Shown here: one piece after another, positions 43,712 to 52,813 of the stretch
Position numbering within the stretch: the first letter of the stretch is position 1
Layout: each line of letters begins with the position of its first letter
Assembly (NCBI RefSeq): GCF_037327425.1
Contig: NZ_CP147846.1
Coordinates: 3,224,001-3,288,000, forward strand
DNA: 64,000 nt
Direction of reading: 5' to 3'
Source: Rhodococcus sovatensis
GTDB lineage: Bacteria; Actinomycetota; Actinomycetes; Mycobacteriales; Mycobacteriaceae
Program-made: the position numbers and the translations under genes
Notes under the pieces: generated by a model
Databases searched by the model: none
What the model saw: only the letters and a program-made list of their open reading frames with translations
Told to the model about the DNA's origin: nothing

Positions 43712-44470
43712 TCACATGCGGTCGTAGAACGACCGTAGGTCAGCCATAGCCCGACTGACCTCGGCCTCATCGGAACCGTCGGCCCGAAAGACCCGGCGCA
43801 GAATCAGTGGATCCAAGTCGTCCATGACCGCCGTGAAGCTCACCTTCGGCAACGCGGGAAACGACGCTGTGTCCGAGAACCAGTCACTCGGATCCATCTC
43901 GACGTTGTCGTCGTCGCCGACCCCCTCGATCAGCTGATCGAGGTCGACCCCGCGGAGCGTCAGGATGGTCGCCGCGGAGGCGTCGATATGTTCGGCTGCT
44001 ATGTACATCAGCGCTGCCGCATGCTTGCACGGCCACCCGTCGTCCGGGCAACTGCAGTCGAAATCGAGCTGACCTTTGTCGTGCGGCAACAGCGCCGACG
44101 CCAGTGCCTGAGGAATAGCGTTGGACGCGAGCTCGGCCAGCATCCCCGGATTCGACCTCACCCGCTCGACGAGCGCAGCGATCTGCCCGTCGGTCAGCGG
44201 GTCGACCATGACCGAGGCCGAGAAGGGCTCGAGCTGACTGCCCTGGACTTCACCGTAGATCTGTCCGCGTTCGACACCGAGATTGAGAACCTGCCCCTGA
44301 CGCGCATAGGTTCGGCCGCGAGCGATCCGTCCCGGATCGGCCAGATCCTCCATCGCCGTCACGAAGTGCCTGCCCCACCACGTCTGCCCGAAGGCGCCGC
44401 GCTTGTTCTGCGACTCGATGCCGCCCTTGGCTTTTCGACGCTTGCCGTACTGGCTGAAGTCGGCCATCAC
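43712..44470 (-). CDS. SWIM zinc-finger protein
   Basis: 252 residues. The SWIM motif CxCxnCxH is in FDCSCPDDGWPCKHAAALMYIAAE (about residues 135-160). N-terminus basic (MADFSQYGKRRKAKGGIESQNKRG) followed by TWWGRHFVTAMEDLADPGRIARGRTYARQGQVL, typical of the family. The C-terminus is acidic and ends with FRADGSDEAEVSRAMADLRSFYDRM. It overlaps the SNF2 helicase stop by four bases; this pair is common in actinobacteria and points to DNA transactions, perhaps repair. Confidence 0.9.
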   Translation of the reverse strand: MMADFSQYGKRRKAKGGIESQNKRGAFGQTWWGRHFVTAMEDLADPGRIARGRTYARQGQVLNLGVERGQIYGEVQGSQLEPFSASVMVDPLTDGQIAALVERVRSNPGMLAELASNAIPQALASALLPHDKGQLDFDCSCPDDGWPCKHAAALMYIAAEHIDASAATILTLRGVDLDQLIEGVGDDDNVEMDPSDWFSDTASFPALPKVSFTAVMDDLDPLILRRVFRADGSDEAEVSRAMADLRSFYDRM

Positions 44471-47298
44471 TCACCCACCGCGTCCTCGCTGAGCCGAAAC
44501 AGTTCCCGGAGCTCTGCGGTATCCATTTCCGTGACCCAATTTTCACCGGTGCCGACCGCGAGGTCGGCGAGGTCCTTCTTCGATTCGAGCATCGAATCGA
44601 TCCGCTCCTCGACGGTTCCGACGCACAGGAGTTTGCGGACCTCGACGTTCTTGCGCTGGCCGATACGGAAGGCCCGGTCGGTCGCCTGATTCTCCACGGC
44701 CGGGTTCCACCATCGGTCTAGATGCACAACGTGATTCGCCGCGGTCAGGTTCAGCCCGGTGCCGCCCGCCTTGAGCGAGAGCATCATGATGGGCGGTCCG
44801 CCCTCACTCTGGAACGACTCCACCATCGCATCGCGCTTTGCCTTGGTCACCCCGCCGTGCAGGAACGGAACCTCGGTGCCGAACCTCTCGGCGAAATACG
44901 GTGCGACGATCTCGCCGAACTCCCGAAACTGCGTGAACAGCAACGCTTTTTCGTTGTCGCCCAGGATGGCGTCGAGCATATCCTCGACCAGCCCGATCTT
45001 GCCGGATCGGTGCTGGCCACGCTTGAGCACGGGCGAGCCGTCGGACAGAAAGTGAGCGGGGTGATTGCACACCTGTTTGAGGCGGGTCAGCGCGGACAGC
45101 ACCGCCCCCTTGCGTTTCATTCCCTTAGCGTCGGCGATCTGCGCCATCATCTCGTCGACGACGGCCTTGTACAGACCGGCTTGCTCGGCAGTCAGGTTCG
45201 AGCGCACAGTCATCTCGTTCTTGTCCGGCAAATCCGAGATGACCGTCGGATCGGTCTTGACCCGGCGCAGGATGAACGGCGACGTGATCGCCCGCAGTCG
45301 GGTCACTGCGCCCTCGTCCTTCTCCCGTTCGATCGGCACCGAGAATCTCTTGCGGAAATCGGTCGGCCTGCCGAGCATCCCGGGGTTCGCGAAGTCGAGA
45401 ATGGACCGCAACTCGTCGAGTCGATTCTCGACGGGCGTTCCGGTCAGCGCGAGCTTGTGCTCCGCCGGAATCGCAAGAGCCGCCTTCGCCTGCACGGTGC
45501 CCGCGTTCTTGATGTGCTGAGCTTCGTCGAGGACGACGCGTCGCCACGTCTGCTCGGACAGCTGCTCCCGGTCCTTGGCCATCAGCGCGTACGTCGTCAC
45601 GATGAGGTCGTGCTCGGCGATCGCTTTGTCGAGCTCCTCACCACCGAGCCGCGCGGGACCGTGATGGACCATGACGCGCAAGCCGGGCGTGAACTTCTCC
45701 GCTTCGCGCTTCCAGTTGCCGACAACCGACATCGGCGCCACCAGCAGCGTCGGCGTCGTGCTGCGCTCGTGTGCGAGAAGAGTGAGGACCTGCAGAGTCT
45801 TGCCGAGCCCCATGTCGTCTGCAAGGACCGCCCCGAGCCCGAGCCGGCTCATGAACGCCAGCCAGTCCAGACCTCGCTGCTGGTACGGCCGCAGAACCGC
45901 GTTCACGCCCTCGGGCATCGGGATGGGTTCAGGGCTCGCGCCGGGTTCGAGCAGCGTCGCTGCCCACCCGGTGGCGCGAATGTCTTCGACCGGCGCCGGC
46001 GGCGGGTCCGCCAGCGTCATTTCTCGCATCAACTTGCTCAGGGGGGTTCCGTCGCCGTGATGCTGCGCGACGTACTTCGCTGCGCGGGCCAGTTGCCCGC
46101 CGTCGGCCAGCACCCACTGTCCGCGCAACCGCACGAGATCGCCCTTGGACACGGCAAGGCGGTTCATCTCCGCTTCGGACAGCACCATGTCGCCGAGCTG
46201 AAGCTGCCAGTCGTACGACACAAGTTCGTCCATACCCACCGCGCGATCGGCGGCGGCTTTGGTGACCGCAGGCGATTCGACGCGCAAGCGCATCGACGGA
46301 TCCAACCTGGTCCACGCTCTCGGCAACAGCACCGTCGTACCAGTGGCTTGCAGAGCGGTGGCCCCGTGCTCGACGAGGTCGATGACGACCGACGTGGGTA
46401 GCAGGAGGTCGAGCGTCCCCTCCTCTGAGGGCAGATCACGCAGCCGCGGATATGCGGCGACCGCCTCGCCGAGCTTCCGCACCGCCGTCGAGAGCAGCGT
46501 GGCGTCGACCTTGCGACTCATCGGCACCGGGACCGGAGCCTCGCCGTCCGCACGAAGACAGACCTGCAGCGTCCAGAACGGCTCGTCCTCGCTCTCGTCG
46601 GCGCCCTCGCTGTCGTCGTCGGGTTCGAGCAACCGCAATACCAACGACGGTTCGTCCACGGTGAGAGTGCCGCGCCACTTGTCGAGCAACGCTGCGATCT
46701 GCTGCGTTCCGTCCGCATACGGGTCATCGCGCACGAGCGCCGAGAGCAGCGAGTGCTCCGAATCCGGTCTTCCCAGAATCGATCTCACGATCGGATCGGT
46801 GAGCTCGCGGGTGATGTCCTCGAGAATCTTCTTGGGCCGCTCCTGGGCTCGCTGCACCGGGGGCATCGCGACAGCGAGCTCGCTGAGCCATGCCCGCTGT
46901 CGCTCACCGCCGACGAGGCGCCACCGCGGCCACCACTGACCGTCCATCAACTCCAGCGCCGGCACGACCCGCCCGGCCCGCACCCACCGTTCGATTCCGC
47001 GTGCCACGTGCGCCAGATACCTCAGGTCTCCGGAGATCAGCGCGTGCGACTCCGGAGTCCGGAGCAGCAAGTCGACGGCGTCCATAGGTGCCAACGCGAT
47101 CGCGGGAACCTGTGCGAGCTGCGGCTCACCGCCGTCGGCGGCTGGGAACGCCACTCGCACGCGATGCCGAAATGTCCTGCTCAGGACATGTGAATGGGCG
47201 GCAGGTAGGTCCGGTTCGTCGCCGGTGGTGATCTCGTCGTCCCACAGCGTCAACCCGGCACCGGGAGACCAGAGACCGTGCAGCATCCACCTATCCAA
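44467..47298 (-). CDS. SNF2-family DNA translocase/helicase
   Basis: 943 residues. The N-terminal half (about 1-440) is the SNF2-associated domain found in bacterial HepA-like proteins. The ATPase core follows: LADDMGLGKTLQVLTLLA (Walker A), LLVAPMSVVGNWKREAEKF, VVLDEAQHIKN (DEAQ box), LTGTPVENRLDELRSI, and the second RecA lobe with LFTQFREFGEIVAPYF, FLHGGVTKAKRDAMVESFQ, LSLKAGGTGLNLTAANHVVHLDRWWNPAVENQATDRAFRIGQ. Coupled to the SWIM protein, its likely partner. Confidence 0.94.
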   Translation of the reverse strand: MDRWMLHGLWSPGAGLTLWDDEITTGDEPDLPAAHSHVLSRTFRHRVRVAFPAADGGEPQLAQVPAIALAPMDAVDLLLRTPESHALISGDLRYLAHVARGIERWVRAGRVVPALELMDGQWWPRWRLVGGERQRAWLSELAVAMPPVQRAQERPKKILEDITRELTDPIVRSILGRPDSEHSLLSALVRDDPYADGTQQIAALLDKWRGTLTVDEPSLVLRLLEPDDDSEGADESEDEPFWTLQVCLRADGEAPVPVPMSRKVDATLLSTAVRKLGEAVAAYPRLRDLPSEEGTLDLLLPTSVVIDLVEHGATALQATGTTVLLPRAWTRLDPSMRLRVESPAVTKAAADRAVGMDELVSYDWQLQLGDMVLSEAEMNRLAVSKGDLVRLRGQWVLADGGQLARAAKYVAQHHGDGTPLSKLMREMTLADPPPAPVEDIRATGWAATLLEPGASPEPIPMPEGVNAVLRPYQQRGLDWLAFMSRLGLGAVLADDMGLGKTLQVLTLLAHERSTTPTLLVAPMSVVGNWKREAEKFTPGLRVMVHHGPARLGGEELDKAIAEHDLIVTTYALMAKDREQLSEQTWRRVVLDEAQHIKNAGTVQAKAALAIPAEHKLALTGTPVENRLDELRSILDFANPGMLGRPTDFRKRFSVPIEREKDEGAVTRLRAITSPFILRRVKTDPTVISDLPDKNEMTVRSNLTAEQAGLYKAVVDEMMAQIADAKGMKRKGAVLSALTRLKQVCNHPAHFLSDGSPVLKRGQHRSGKIGLVEDMLDAILGDNEKALLFTQFREFGEIVAPYFAERFGTEVPFLHGGVTKAKRDAMVESFQSEGGPPIMMLSLKAGGTGLNLTAANHVVHLDRWWNPAVENQATDRAFRIGQRKNVEVRKLLCVGTVEERIDSMLESKKDLADLAVGTGENWVTEMDTAELRELFRLSEDAVGE

Positions 47299-47425
47299 TC
47301 AGGGCACCGACTTCCCCGTTGGGCACGGTGCATCAGTTGCGCTCGCCGCGCACGGTACCCGCACGAAAACCGCGGAACTGTTCCCTTATGCCCGGTTCTC
47401 GGTGAACGTTTGGCACAGTGGACGC

Positions 47426-48331
47426 ATGATCGCGTACGGATTCAGCGAATATGGAGGCCCGGAGACGGAGTACTTCCTCGACATGCCCATCGCCGATCCT
47501 GGACAGGGACAGCTGCTGGTTGCGGTACACGCGGCCGGGGTGAACCCGGCCGACTGGAAGGTGCGCGCAGGCAACCGCAAGGACACCGTCCAGACGGTGC
47601 TGCCCGCCGTTCTCGGACGTGAAGTGTCGGGAACCGTCGTGCAGGTCGGTACTCACGTCGACGGCTTCTCGGTAGGCGATCACGTTTTCGGCGCGACCGC
47701 CGCCGGGCACGGGGCGTACGCGCAGTACACGGTGCTCAATGCCTCAGCCACTGCACACAAGCCCGAGAGCGTGACGTTCGCCGCGGCCGCGACGCTGCCG
47801 GTAGCGGCGGGTACCGCCTACGACGCGCTGGATCAGCTCGCGCTGCGCAAGGAAGACACCCTTCTGGTCCTCGGGGCAGGCGGCGGTGTCGGCTCGGCGG
47901 CACTTCAGCTGGCCCGCGCCGACGGTATCGACACCATCGGAGTTGCCAGCGCAGGCAAGCGTGAGTGGGTGACGAGCCTGGGTGCCGAATTCGTGGAATC
48001 CGGAGACGGGTACGCCGAGAACATCTCGACCGGACCGGACGGTGTACTCGACCTCGTCGGAGGTGCGACGCTACGCGCCGCCGCTCCGCTGGTTCAAGCA
48101 GCAACCCGGGTCATCAGCGTCGCCGACCCGGTGCTTGCTGCCTCGCTCGGCGGATCGGGTGTCGAGCGCAACCGATCGTCCGACGCGTTCTCGCGATTGG
48201 CCGAGCTGGTAACGAGCGGCATCCTCGATCCGCACATCGGCCACACGTTTCCGCTGGAGCGGGCCGGTGAGGCCCTCGCTCTCGTCGAAACCGGACACGT
48301 CCAGGGCAAGGTCGTCATCGAGGTCGGCTGA
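47426..48331 (+). CDS. Zinc-independent MDR oxidoreductase (quinone oxidoreductase-like)
   Basis: 301 residues from the ATG at 47426 (MIAYGFSEYGGPETEYFLD). GroES-like part with VHAAGVNPADWKVRAGNR and VLGREVSGTVVQVG, NADP Rossmann part with LLVLGAGGGVGSAALQLARADG and GVASAGKREWVTSLGAEFV. It lacks catalytic-zinc Cys/His and structural-zinc cysteines, so it belongs to the QOR/zeta-crystallin branch. Substrate unknown. Single gene diverging from the helicase. Confidence 0.9.
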   Translation: MIAYGFSEYGGPETEYFLDMPIADPGQGQLLVAVHAAGVNPADWKVRAGNRKDTVQTVLPAVLGREVSGTVVQVGTHVDGFSVGDHVFGATAAGHGAYAQYTVLNASATAHKPESVTFAAAATLPVAAGTAYDALDQLALRKEDTLLVLGAGGGVGSAALQLARADGIDTIGVASAGKREWVTSLGAEFVESGDGYAENISTGPDGVLDLVGGATLRAAAPLVQAATRVISVADPVLAASLGGSGVERNRSSDAFSRLAELVTSGILDPHIGHTFPLERAGEALALVETGHVQGKVVIEVG

Positions 48332-48392
48332 TCGTGTCGGTGCACTACGGCACACTCGGTACACAAATACCGGCAACGAAGATTGGGCGTGA

Positions 48393-49109
48393 GTGAAAAA
48401 GCTGCGGATAGCGCTGTTCATGGCGGCTGCCGCCGTGGTGATGGCAGCGTTCGGCTCGTGCAACATCGGCGGCCTCCCTGGTTTCTCACCACCTCCGCCC
48501 GCACCGGGCAGCCCGACGCGCATCCAGATCGAGGAACTGCTCACCCAAGTTCAGGTCGTCGCTGTCAGAGGGGACGCAGTCGGTTACGAGCGCGGCTGCA
48601 AGAGCGGTGAGGGCTGCGTCTTCGGTCCTGCCTGGACCGACGACTACGACGGACCAGGCGGTCACGACGGGTGCGGCACCCGCGACAACGTCCTGGCCAG
48701 GAGCATGACAAACGTGGTTTTCCGCGATGGCACGCACAACTGTGTGGTCCTCGAGGGCACGCTGGCCGATCCGTACTCCGGCGCGCAACTCGGCTTCACC
48801 AAGGCCGACGCCGGAAAGATCCAGATCGACCACGTCTACCCGCTGTCGGCGGCGTGGGACATGGGCGCCAACCGCTGGCTGCCGGACAAGCGCGTGCGCT
48901 TCGCCAACGACATCGACTTCAATCTGTTGGCGGTCAACGGCACCGACAACCAGTCGAAGAGCGACAGCACACCGGCGCAGTGGTTGCCCCCGAACGGTGC
49001 ATACCACTGCTTCTACGCCGGAAAGTACTTGTCGGTCGCAGCGCAGTACGAGCTTCCGATCACGCAGGACGACCATCGCGCTCTCGCAGCAATCGCGCAC
49101 ACCTGCTGA
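48393..49109 (+). CDS. Secreted HNH-type nuclease (DUF1524), lipoprotein-like
   Basis: 238 residues from a GTG at 48393. Signal peptide MKKLRIALFMAAAAVVMAAFGSC with a lipobox-like FGSC at residues 20-23. The mature part has the DUF1524/HNH core: KIQIDHVYPLSAAWDMGA, RVRFANDIDFNLLAVNGTDNQSKSDSTPAQWLPP, giving the catalytic DH and N residues. Four or more cysteines in the mature domain suggest disulfides. Acts outside the cell, perhaps for nutrient nucleic acids. Common as a single gene in mycolata. Confidence 0.88.
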   Translation: MKKLRIALFMAAAAVVMAAFGSCNIGGLPGFSPPPPAPGSPTRIQIEELLTQVQVVAVRGDAVGYERGCKSGEGCVFGPAWTDDYDGPGGHDGCGTRDNVLARSMTNVVFRDGTHNCVVLEGTLADPYSGAQLGFTKADAGKIQIDHVYPLSAAWDMGANRWLPDKRVRFANDIDFNLLAVNGTDNQSKSDSTPAQWLPPNGAYHCFYAGKYLSVAAQYELPITQDDHRALAAIAHTC

Positions 49110-49125
49110 GCGTATTGTGCAGACA

Positions 49126-49941
49126 ATGTCGCGCAGCTTTCTGAACCGTGAAACTCAGCTTTGCATGTCGCTCTCCGGGCGGCCGAGCAACATCGGCACC
49201 CGCTTCCACAACTACCTGTACGACGAGCTCGACATCAACTTCGTCTACAAGGCATTCACGACGACCGATCTCCCCGCCGCCATCGCAGGCATACGAGCTC
49301 TCGGAATCAGAGGGTGCGCGGTGTCGATGCCCTTCAAAGAGGAAGTCATCGCCTCGGTGGATGTGATGCACGATTCGGCGAACGCGATCGAATCGGTCAA
49401 CACCATCGTCAACGAGAACGGCGTCCTGCACGCCTACAACACCGACTACCAGGCGGTCGCGAACCTACTGCAGTCCTCCGGATTTTCGTCCGACTGGTCC
49501 GTCGCAGTGACCGGAAGCGGCGGAATGGCGAAGGCTGTCGTTGCGGCACTACGTGATTCGGGTTTCACGCGCGGAACGGTCGTCGCACGCAATCCGCAGA
49601 CAGGTCCCACACTCGCAAGCGCGTACGGATACGACCACTCGAACGAGTCGGTTGCGGCCGACCTTCTGGTCAATGTCACCCCGGTGGGCATGGCAGGCGG
49701 CCCGGACGCCGATCTCTCTCCGTTCACCGACGCCCAGATCGAGTCGGCACGCGCCGTGTTCGACGTGGTGGCCATGCCGTCGGAAACGCCGTTGATCGTA
49801 CGAGCCCGCGCCGCAGGAAAACCCGTCGTGACCGGTGCCGAGGTCATCGCTCTGCAAGCCGCCGAGCAATTCGTCCTCTACACCGGCGTGCGGCCGACCG
49901 ACGAGCAGATCCGACGAGCGTCGGAATTCTCGCGGCGCTGA
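49126..49941 (+). CDS. Shikimate-dehydrogenase-like protein (SDH-L class)
   Basis: 271 residues from the ATG at 49126. The N-terminal substrate domain has CMSLSGRPSNIGTRFHNYLYDEL and GCAVSMPFKEEV with the catalytic Lys; the catalytic Asp is in YNTDYQAV. The NAD(P) domain has VTGSGGMAKAVVAALRDSG with VARN where NADP-type AroE has NRT. SVSxPxK-type canonical AroE motif is replaced by AVSMPFK, matching the SDH-L (HI0607-like) branch. It probably oxidises a quinate/shikimate-like compound rather than serving the aromatic pathway; a canonical aroE is expected elsewhere. Confidence 0.85.
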   Translation: MSRSFLNRETQLCMSLSGRPSNIGTRFHNYLYDELDINFVYKAFTTTDLPAAIAGIRALGIRGCAVSMPFKEEVIASVDVMHDSANAIESVNTIVNENGVLHAYNTDYQAVANLLQSSGFSSDWSVAVTGSGGMAKAVVAALRDSGFTRGTVVARNPQTGPTLASAYGYDHSNESVAADLLVNVTPVGMAGGPDADLSPFTDAQIESARAVFDVVAMPSETPLIVRARAAGKPVVTGAEVIALQAAEQFVLYTGVRPTDEQIRRASEFSRR

Positions 49942-49953
49942 GCACATCAGCGC
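49935..49953. terminator. Hairpin between convergent genes, containing both stop codons
   Basis: GCGCTGA (49935-49941), GCACA, TCAGCGC (49947-49953): perfect 7-bp stem. The TGA stops of the SDH-L gene (plus) and SGNH gene (minus) lie in opposite arms. Likely a short bidirectional terminator. Confidence 0.5.
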
Positions 49954-50807
49954 GTGAGCGCCCTCGTCACCTCGTCCGCGATCGCCGCCTCACCGAGCGC
50001 ATTCGGATGGACGGGTACGAACTGCTCCGAGAAGACCAACGGTTCGACCCATCTGCTTCCCGCAGGCTGACACCCGTCATGTCCCTCGGATACGACCGAC
50101 ATGTCGACGTAGGTGACACCGGTCTCCGAGGCTGCCCTCGACACCGCCGTGTTGAGCGTCGATTGCAGCGCGCGGAGGTACGGGACGTCACCTTCGGCAA
50201 CCGGCATGTTCGGTGAGCACGTGCCCTGTGCCGGAAGCAGCCACGGGTATCCGACGATCACGATGTGCGCGCTCGGGGCGCGGTCGCGCACGTCCGACAA
50301 CGCCTGGACAATTGCGGGATACGTCTGGTGTTCGATCGTGTCCACGAACGAGGTGCCGGCCGTGTCCGCGCATGGACTGAAGGTTCCCGGCGAGCCGAGC
50401 GCCGCCCGCACACACGCACCTATCGCCCCCGCGAACACACCACCGTCGTTACCGCCGATCATCAACGTGACCAGATCGGTCGATGATGACAGTGCGTCGA
50501 GCTGTGGTGGGGTATCCGGGTGTTGCCGGGAGCGGAAGTCCTCGGTCGACGCCCCGCCGCAGCTGACGTCGATCAACTCGTAACCCTGCTGTTCTGCCAC
50601 GACCCGAGCGAAATTCCTCTCGCTACGCAAGCATGCCAGTGGGGCATCGCCGACCAGTGGAAGTACGCCACTCCCAGCGCTGAAACTGTCACCCAGATTG
50701 ACGTACTCGAGAACATCAGCGTGCGCAGACGGCGCCACGGAAACCGCGCAGGCCAGCGCGGTGAGCAACGCGGCAGCGCAGATACGTACACGTGAACGGT
50801 GCGTCAT
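49947..50807 (-). CDS. Secreted SGNH/GDSL hydrolase
   Basis: 286 residues. Signal peptide at about 1-30 (AAALLTALACAVSVAPSAHA). Block I YVNLGDSFSAGSG gives the catalytic Ser; block III LVTLMIGGNDGG; block V PVHPNALGE gives the His. Six cysteines in the mature region fit disulfide-stabilised actinobacterial SGNH lipases. Substrate probably an ester in the surroundings or envelope. It lies 24 bases after nagB on the same strand and may be read with the nag genes. Confidence 0.92.
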   Translation of the reverse strand: MTHRSRVRICAAALLTALACAVSVAPSAHADVLEYVNLGDSFSAGSGVLPLVGDAPLACLRSERNFARVVAEQQGYELIDVSCGGASTEDFRSRQHPDTPPQLDALSSSTDLVTLMIGGNDGGVFAGAIGACVRAALGSPGTFSPCADTAGTSFVDTIEHQTYPAIVQALSDVRDRAPSAHIVIVGYPWLLPAQGTCSPNMPVAEGDVPYLRALQSTLNTAVSRAASETGVTYVDMSVVSEGHDGCQPAGSRWVEPLVFSEQFVPVHPNALGEAAIADEVTRALTR

Positions 50808-50831
50808 GAAACCTCCCGCGGGCAGTATCTC

Positions 50832-51611
50832 TCAGAGTCGCTGCCAGCGTGGCTTGCTCGCATACGCGTATCGGTAATAGTCCGCGAGTGCCAGCGCCGA
50901 CGCCGCGGCGTCATCGAGCAGCACGCTGACATGCGGGTGCCACTGGATGACGGACGCCGGACAGAACGCGGACAGCGGACCTTCGACCGCCGCGGCAACG
51001 GCGTCCGCTTTCGACTCTCCCGTTGCGATCAGAACCAGGTGCCGCGCTTCACCGATCGTGCCGAGCCCCTGAGTGAGCACATGGTGCGGCACCTCGTCCG
51101 GGGAGTCGAAGAACCGGGCGTTGTCCGCACGCGTCTGCTCGGTAAGCGTCTTGACTCGTGTCCTCGACCGAAGCGAGGACCCCGGCTCGTTGAAACCGAT
51201 GTGTCCGTCGGTACCGATGCCGAGAATCTGCACGTCCGCTCCCCCGGCCTCGGCGATCGCTGCGTCGTACCGCTGCGCCTCGCGCGCGATGTCGTCCGCT
51301 TCGCCGTCGGGCGAGTACACCGCGGCACCGTCGAGATCGACATGATCGACGAAGTTGTCGCGAATGAACGCGAAGTACGATTGCTCGGCGGCCCTGGGCA
51401 CACCGATGTATTCGTCCAGCAGAAATGCACGACACTGTGCGAACGAGAGCCCGTTCTCGCGATGTCGTCTCGACAGCTCACGATAGGTACCTACCGGCGA
51501 CGAACCCGTCGCCAGCCCGAGAACGGCCGGACCGCTCTGCACGACGTGTTCGACGATGTCCGCGGCAAGGCGATCGACTTGCTCGGCACTACTCGAAATC
51601 ACGACCTCCAC
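50832..51611 (-). CDS. nagB: Glucosamine-6-phosphate deaminase
   Basis: Converts GlcN6P to fructose-6-P and ammonia. 259 residues: LGLATGSSPVGTYREL, catalytic Asp in FLLDEYIGV, GIGTDGHIGFNEPGSSLRSRTR and the C-terminal LIATGESKADAVAAAVEGPLSAFCPASVIQWHP. It overlaps the nagA 3' end by 13 bases. Last catabolic step after uptake by the PTS and deacetylation. Confidence 0.95.
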   Translation of the reverse strand: MEVVISSSAEQVDRLAADIVEHVVQSGPAVLGLATGSSPVGTYRELSRRHRENGLSFAQCRAFLLDEYIGVPRAAEQSYFAFIRDNFVDHVDLDGAAVYSPDGEADDIAREAQRYDAAIAEAGGADVQILGIGTDGHIGFNEPGSSLRSRTRVKTLTEQTRADNARFFDSPDEVPHHVLTQGLGTIGEARHLVLIATGESKADAVAAAVEGPLSAFCPASVIQWHPHVSVLLDDAAASALALADYYRYAYASKPRWQRL

Positions 51612-52813
51612 GACGCCGCCTCCCTCTGTGTACGCTCGCCACGGCGAATTACTTGCTCCGGTTCGAAAGCCGAGTCGACGACGAGGATGTCTGCGAAGAA
51701 TCCAGGCGCGAGCCGACCGACCTCGTGTCCCACACCGATCAGCGACGCAGGAGTCGACGACCCGGCTCGCACTGCCTCGGCCAGTGGAACACCCGCGTTC
51801 ACTACCGCGCGACGAACCAGGTCCAGCACGGTAGACGTACCTCCCGCAATAGGATTCGCGTCCTGATCCGTGCCACCATCATCGCCCTCGAGTGACAATC
51901 GAGCGACAGATCCTCGAACCGTGACCTCCAGCGGCCCCAACCGATATCGACCGTCACGCATTCCCGCGGCAGCCATGGCGTCGGAGACCAGCGCGATGCG
52001 TTCGCCACCGACGAGATCGAACACGGCTCGGACGGTCTCGTCGGCGAGATGCACTCCGTCTCCGATCAATTCGAGCACGATTCGACCTTTCGCCGCTGCG
52101 GCCAAGCATTCACTGACCGGTCCCGGCGCTCGATGGTGCCACGTGGGCATACCGTTGAACAGGTGCGTTGCGCTGATCGGACCCTCGCCGAGAGCCTCGA
52201 CGCCCCGGCGGGTCGTGAGCGCGTCGGCATCGGTGTGGCCGATGCTCGGCAGCACCCCGTGTTCGCGCAGCGCATCGCCGATACGAACGAATCCGTCGAT
52301 CTCGGGAGCAAGTGTCATCGACTTCACCGCTCCTCTGCCGGCATCGAGAATCTCCCGGAGCAAGCCGGGATCCCCTGCGCGAAGCGAATTCGGATCCTGT
52401 GCACCGCATCTCGCCAAGGACAAGAACGGCCCTTCGACGTGCACCCCGGCGATGTCACCGCCGTGATACAGATCGGCCAACAACGACGTCTGCGCGATCA
52501 ATCTGTCGGCCGGTGCCGATACGAGCGAGGCCAGCATGGTCGTCGTCCCGCGTGAGCGGTGATGTCGAACGGCAGTCATCAGGTCCCCGCTACCCGAATC
52601 CGGAAAGCTCGCGCCGGCACCGCCATGACAGTGCACGTCGACCAGGCCAGGGAGGATGGTCGAACCGGTGTGCGGCGGAATCTGTCCCGATGCCGAACCG
52701 GCCGGGCCGACCCACGAGATCCTGTCGCCTTCGACCACGACGACACCGTCCTCGACAACGGTGTCGACGGTGACGACTCGACCACGCAGCATCGTACTCA
52801 CCGCGTTCGTCAT
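51599..52813 (-). CDS. nagA: N-acetylglucosamine-6-phosphate deacetylase
   Basis: 404 residues of the amidohydrolase family. Metal ligands in VDVHCHGG (HxH), VEGPFLS (Glu), SIGHTDADALT and ATHLFNGM; catalytic Asp in LVSDAMAAAG. Its ATG overlaps the EIIC stop (ATGA). Makes GlcN6P for NagB from the GlcNAc6P brought in by the PTS. Confidence 0.94.
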   Translation of the reverse strand: MTNAVSTMLRGRVVTVDTVVEDGVVVVEGDRISWVGPAGSASGQIPPHTGSTILPGLVDVHCHGGAGASFPDSGSGDLMTAVRHHRSRGTTTMLASLVSAPADRLIAQTSLLADLYHGGDIAGVHVEGPFLSLARCGAQDPNSLRAGDPGLLREILDAGRGAVKSMTLAPEIDGFVRIGDALREHGVLPSIGHTDADALTTRRGVEALGEGPISATHLFNGMPTWHHRAPGPVSECLAAAAKGRIVLELIGDGVHLADETVRAVFDLVGGERIALVSDAMAAAGMRDGRYRLGPLEVTVRGSVARLSLEGDDGGTDQDANPIAGGTSTVLDLVRRAVVNAGVPLAEAVRAGSSTPASLIGVGHEVGRLAPGFFADILVVDSAFEPEQVIRRGERTQREAASWRS

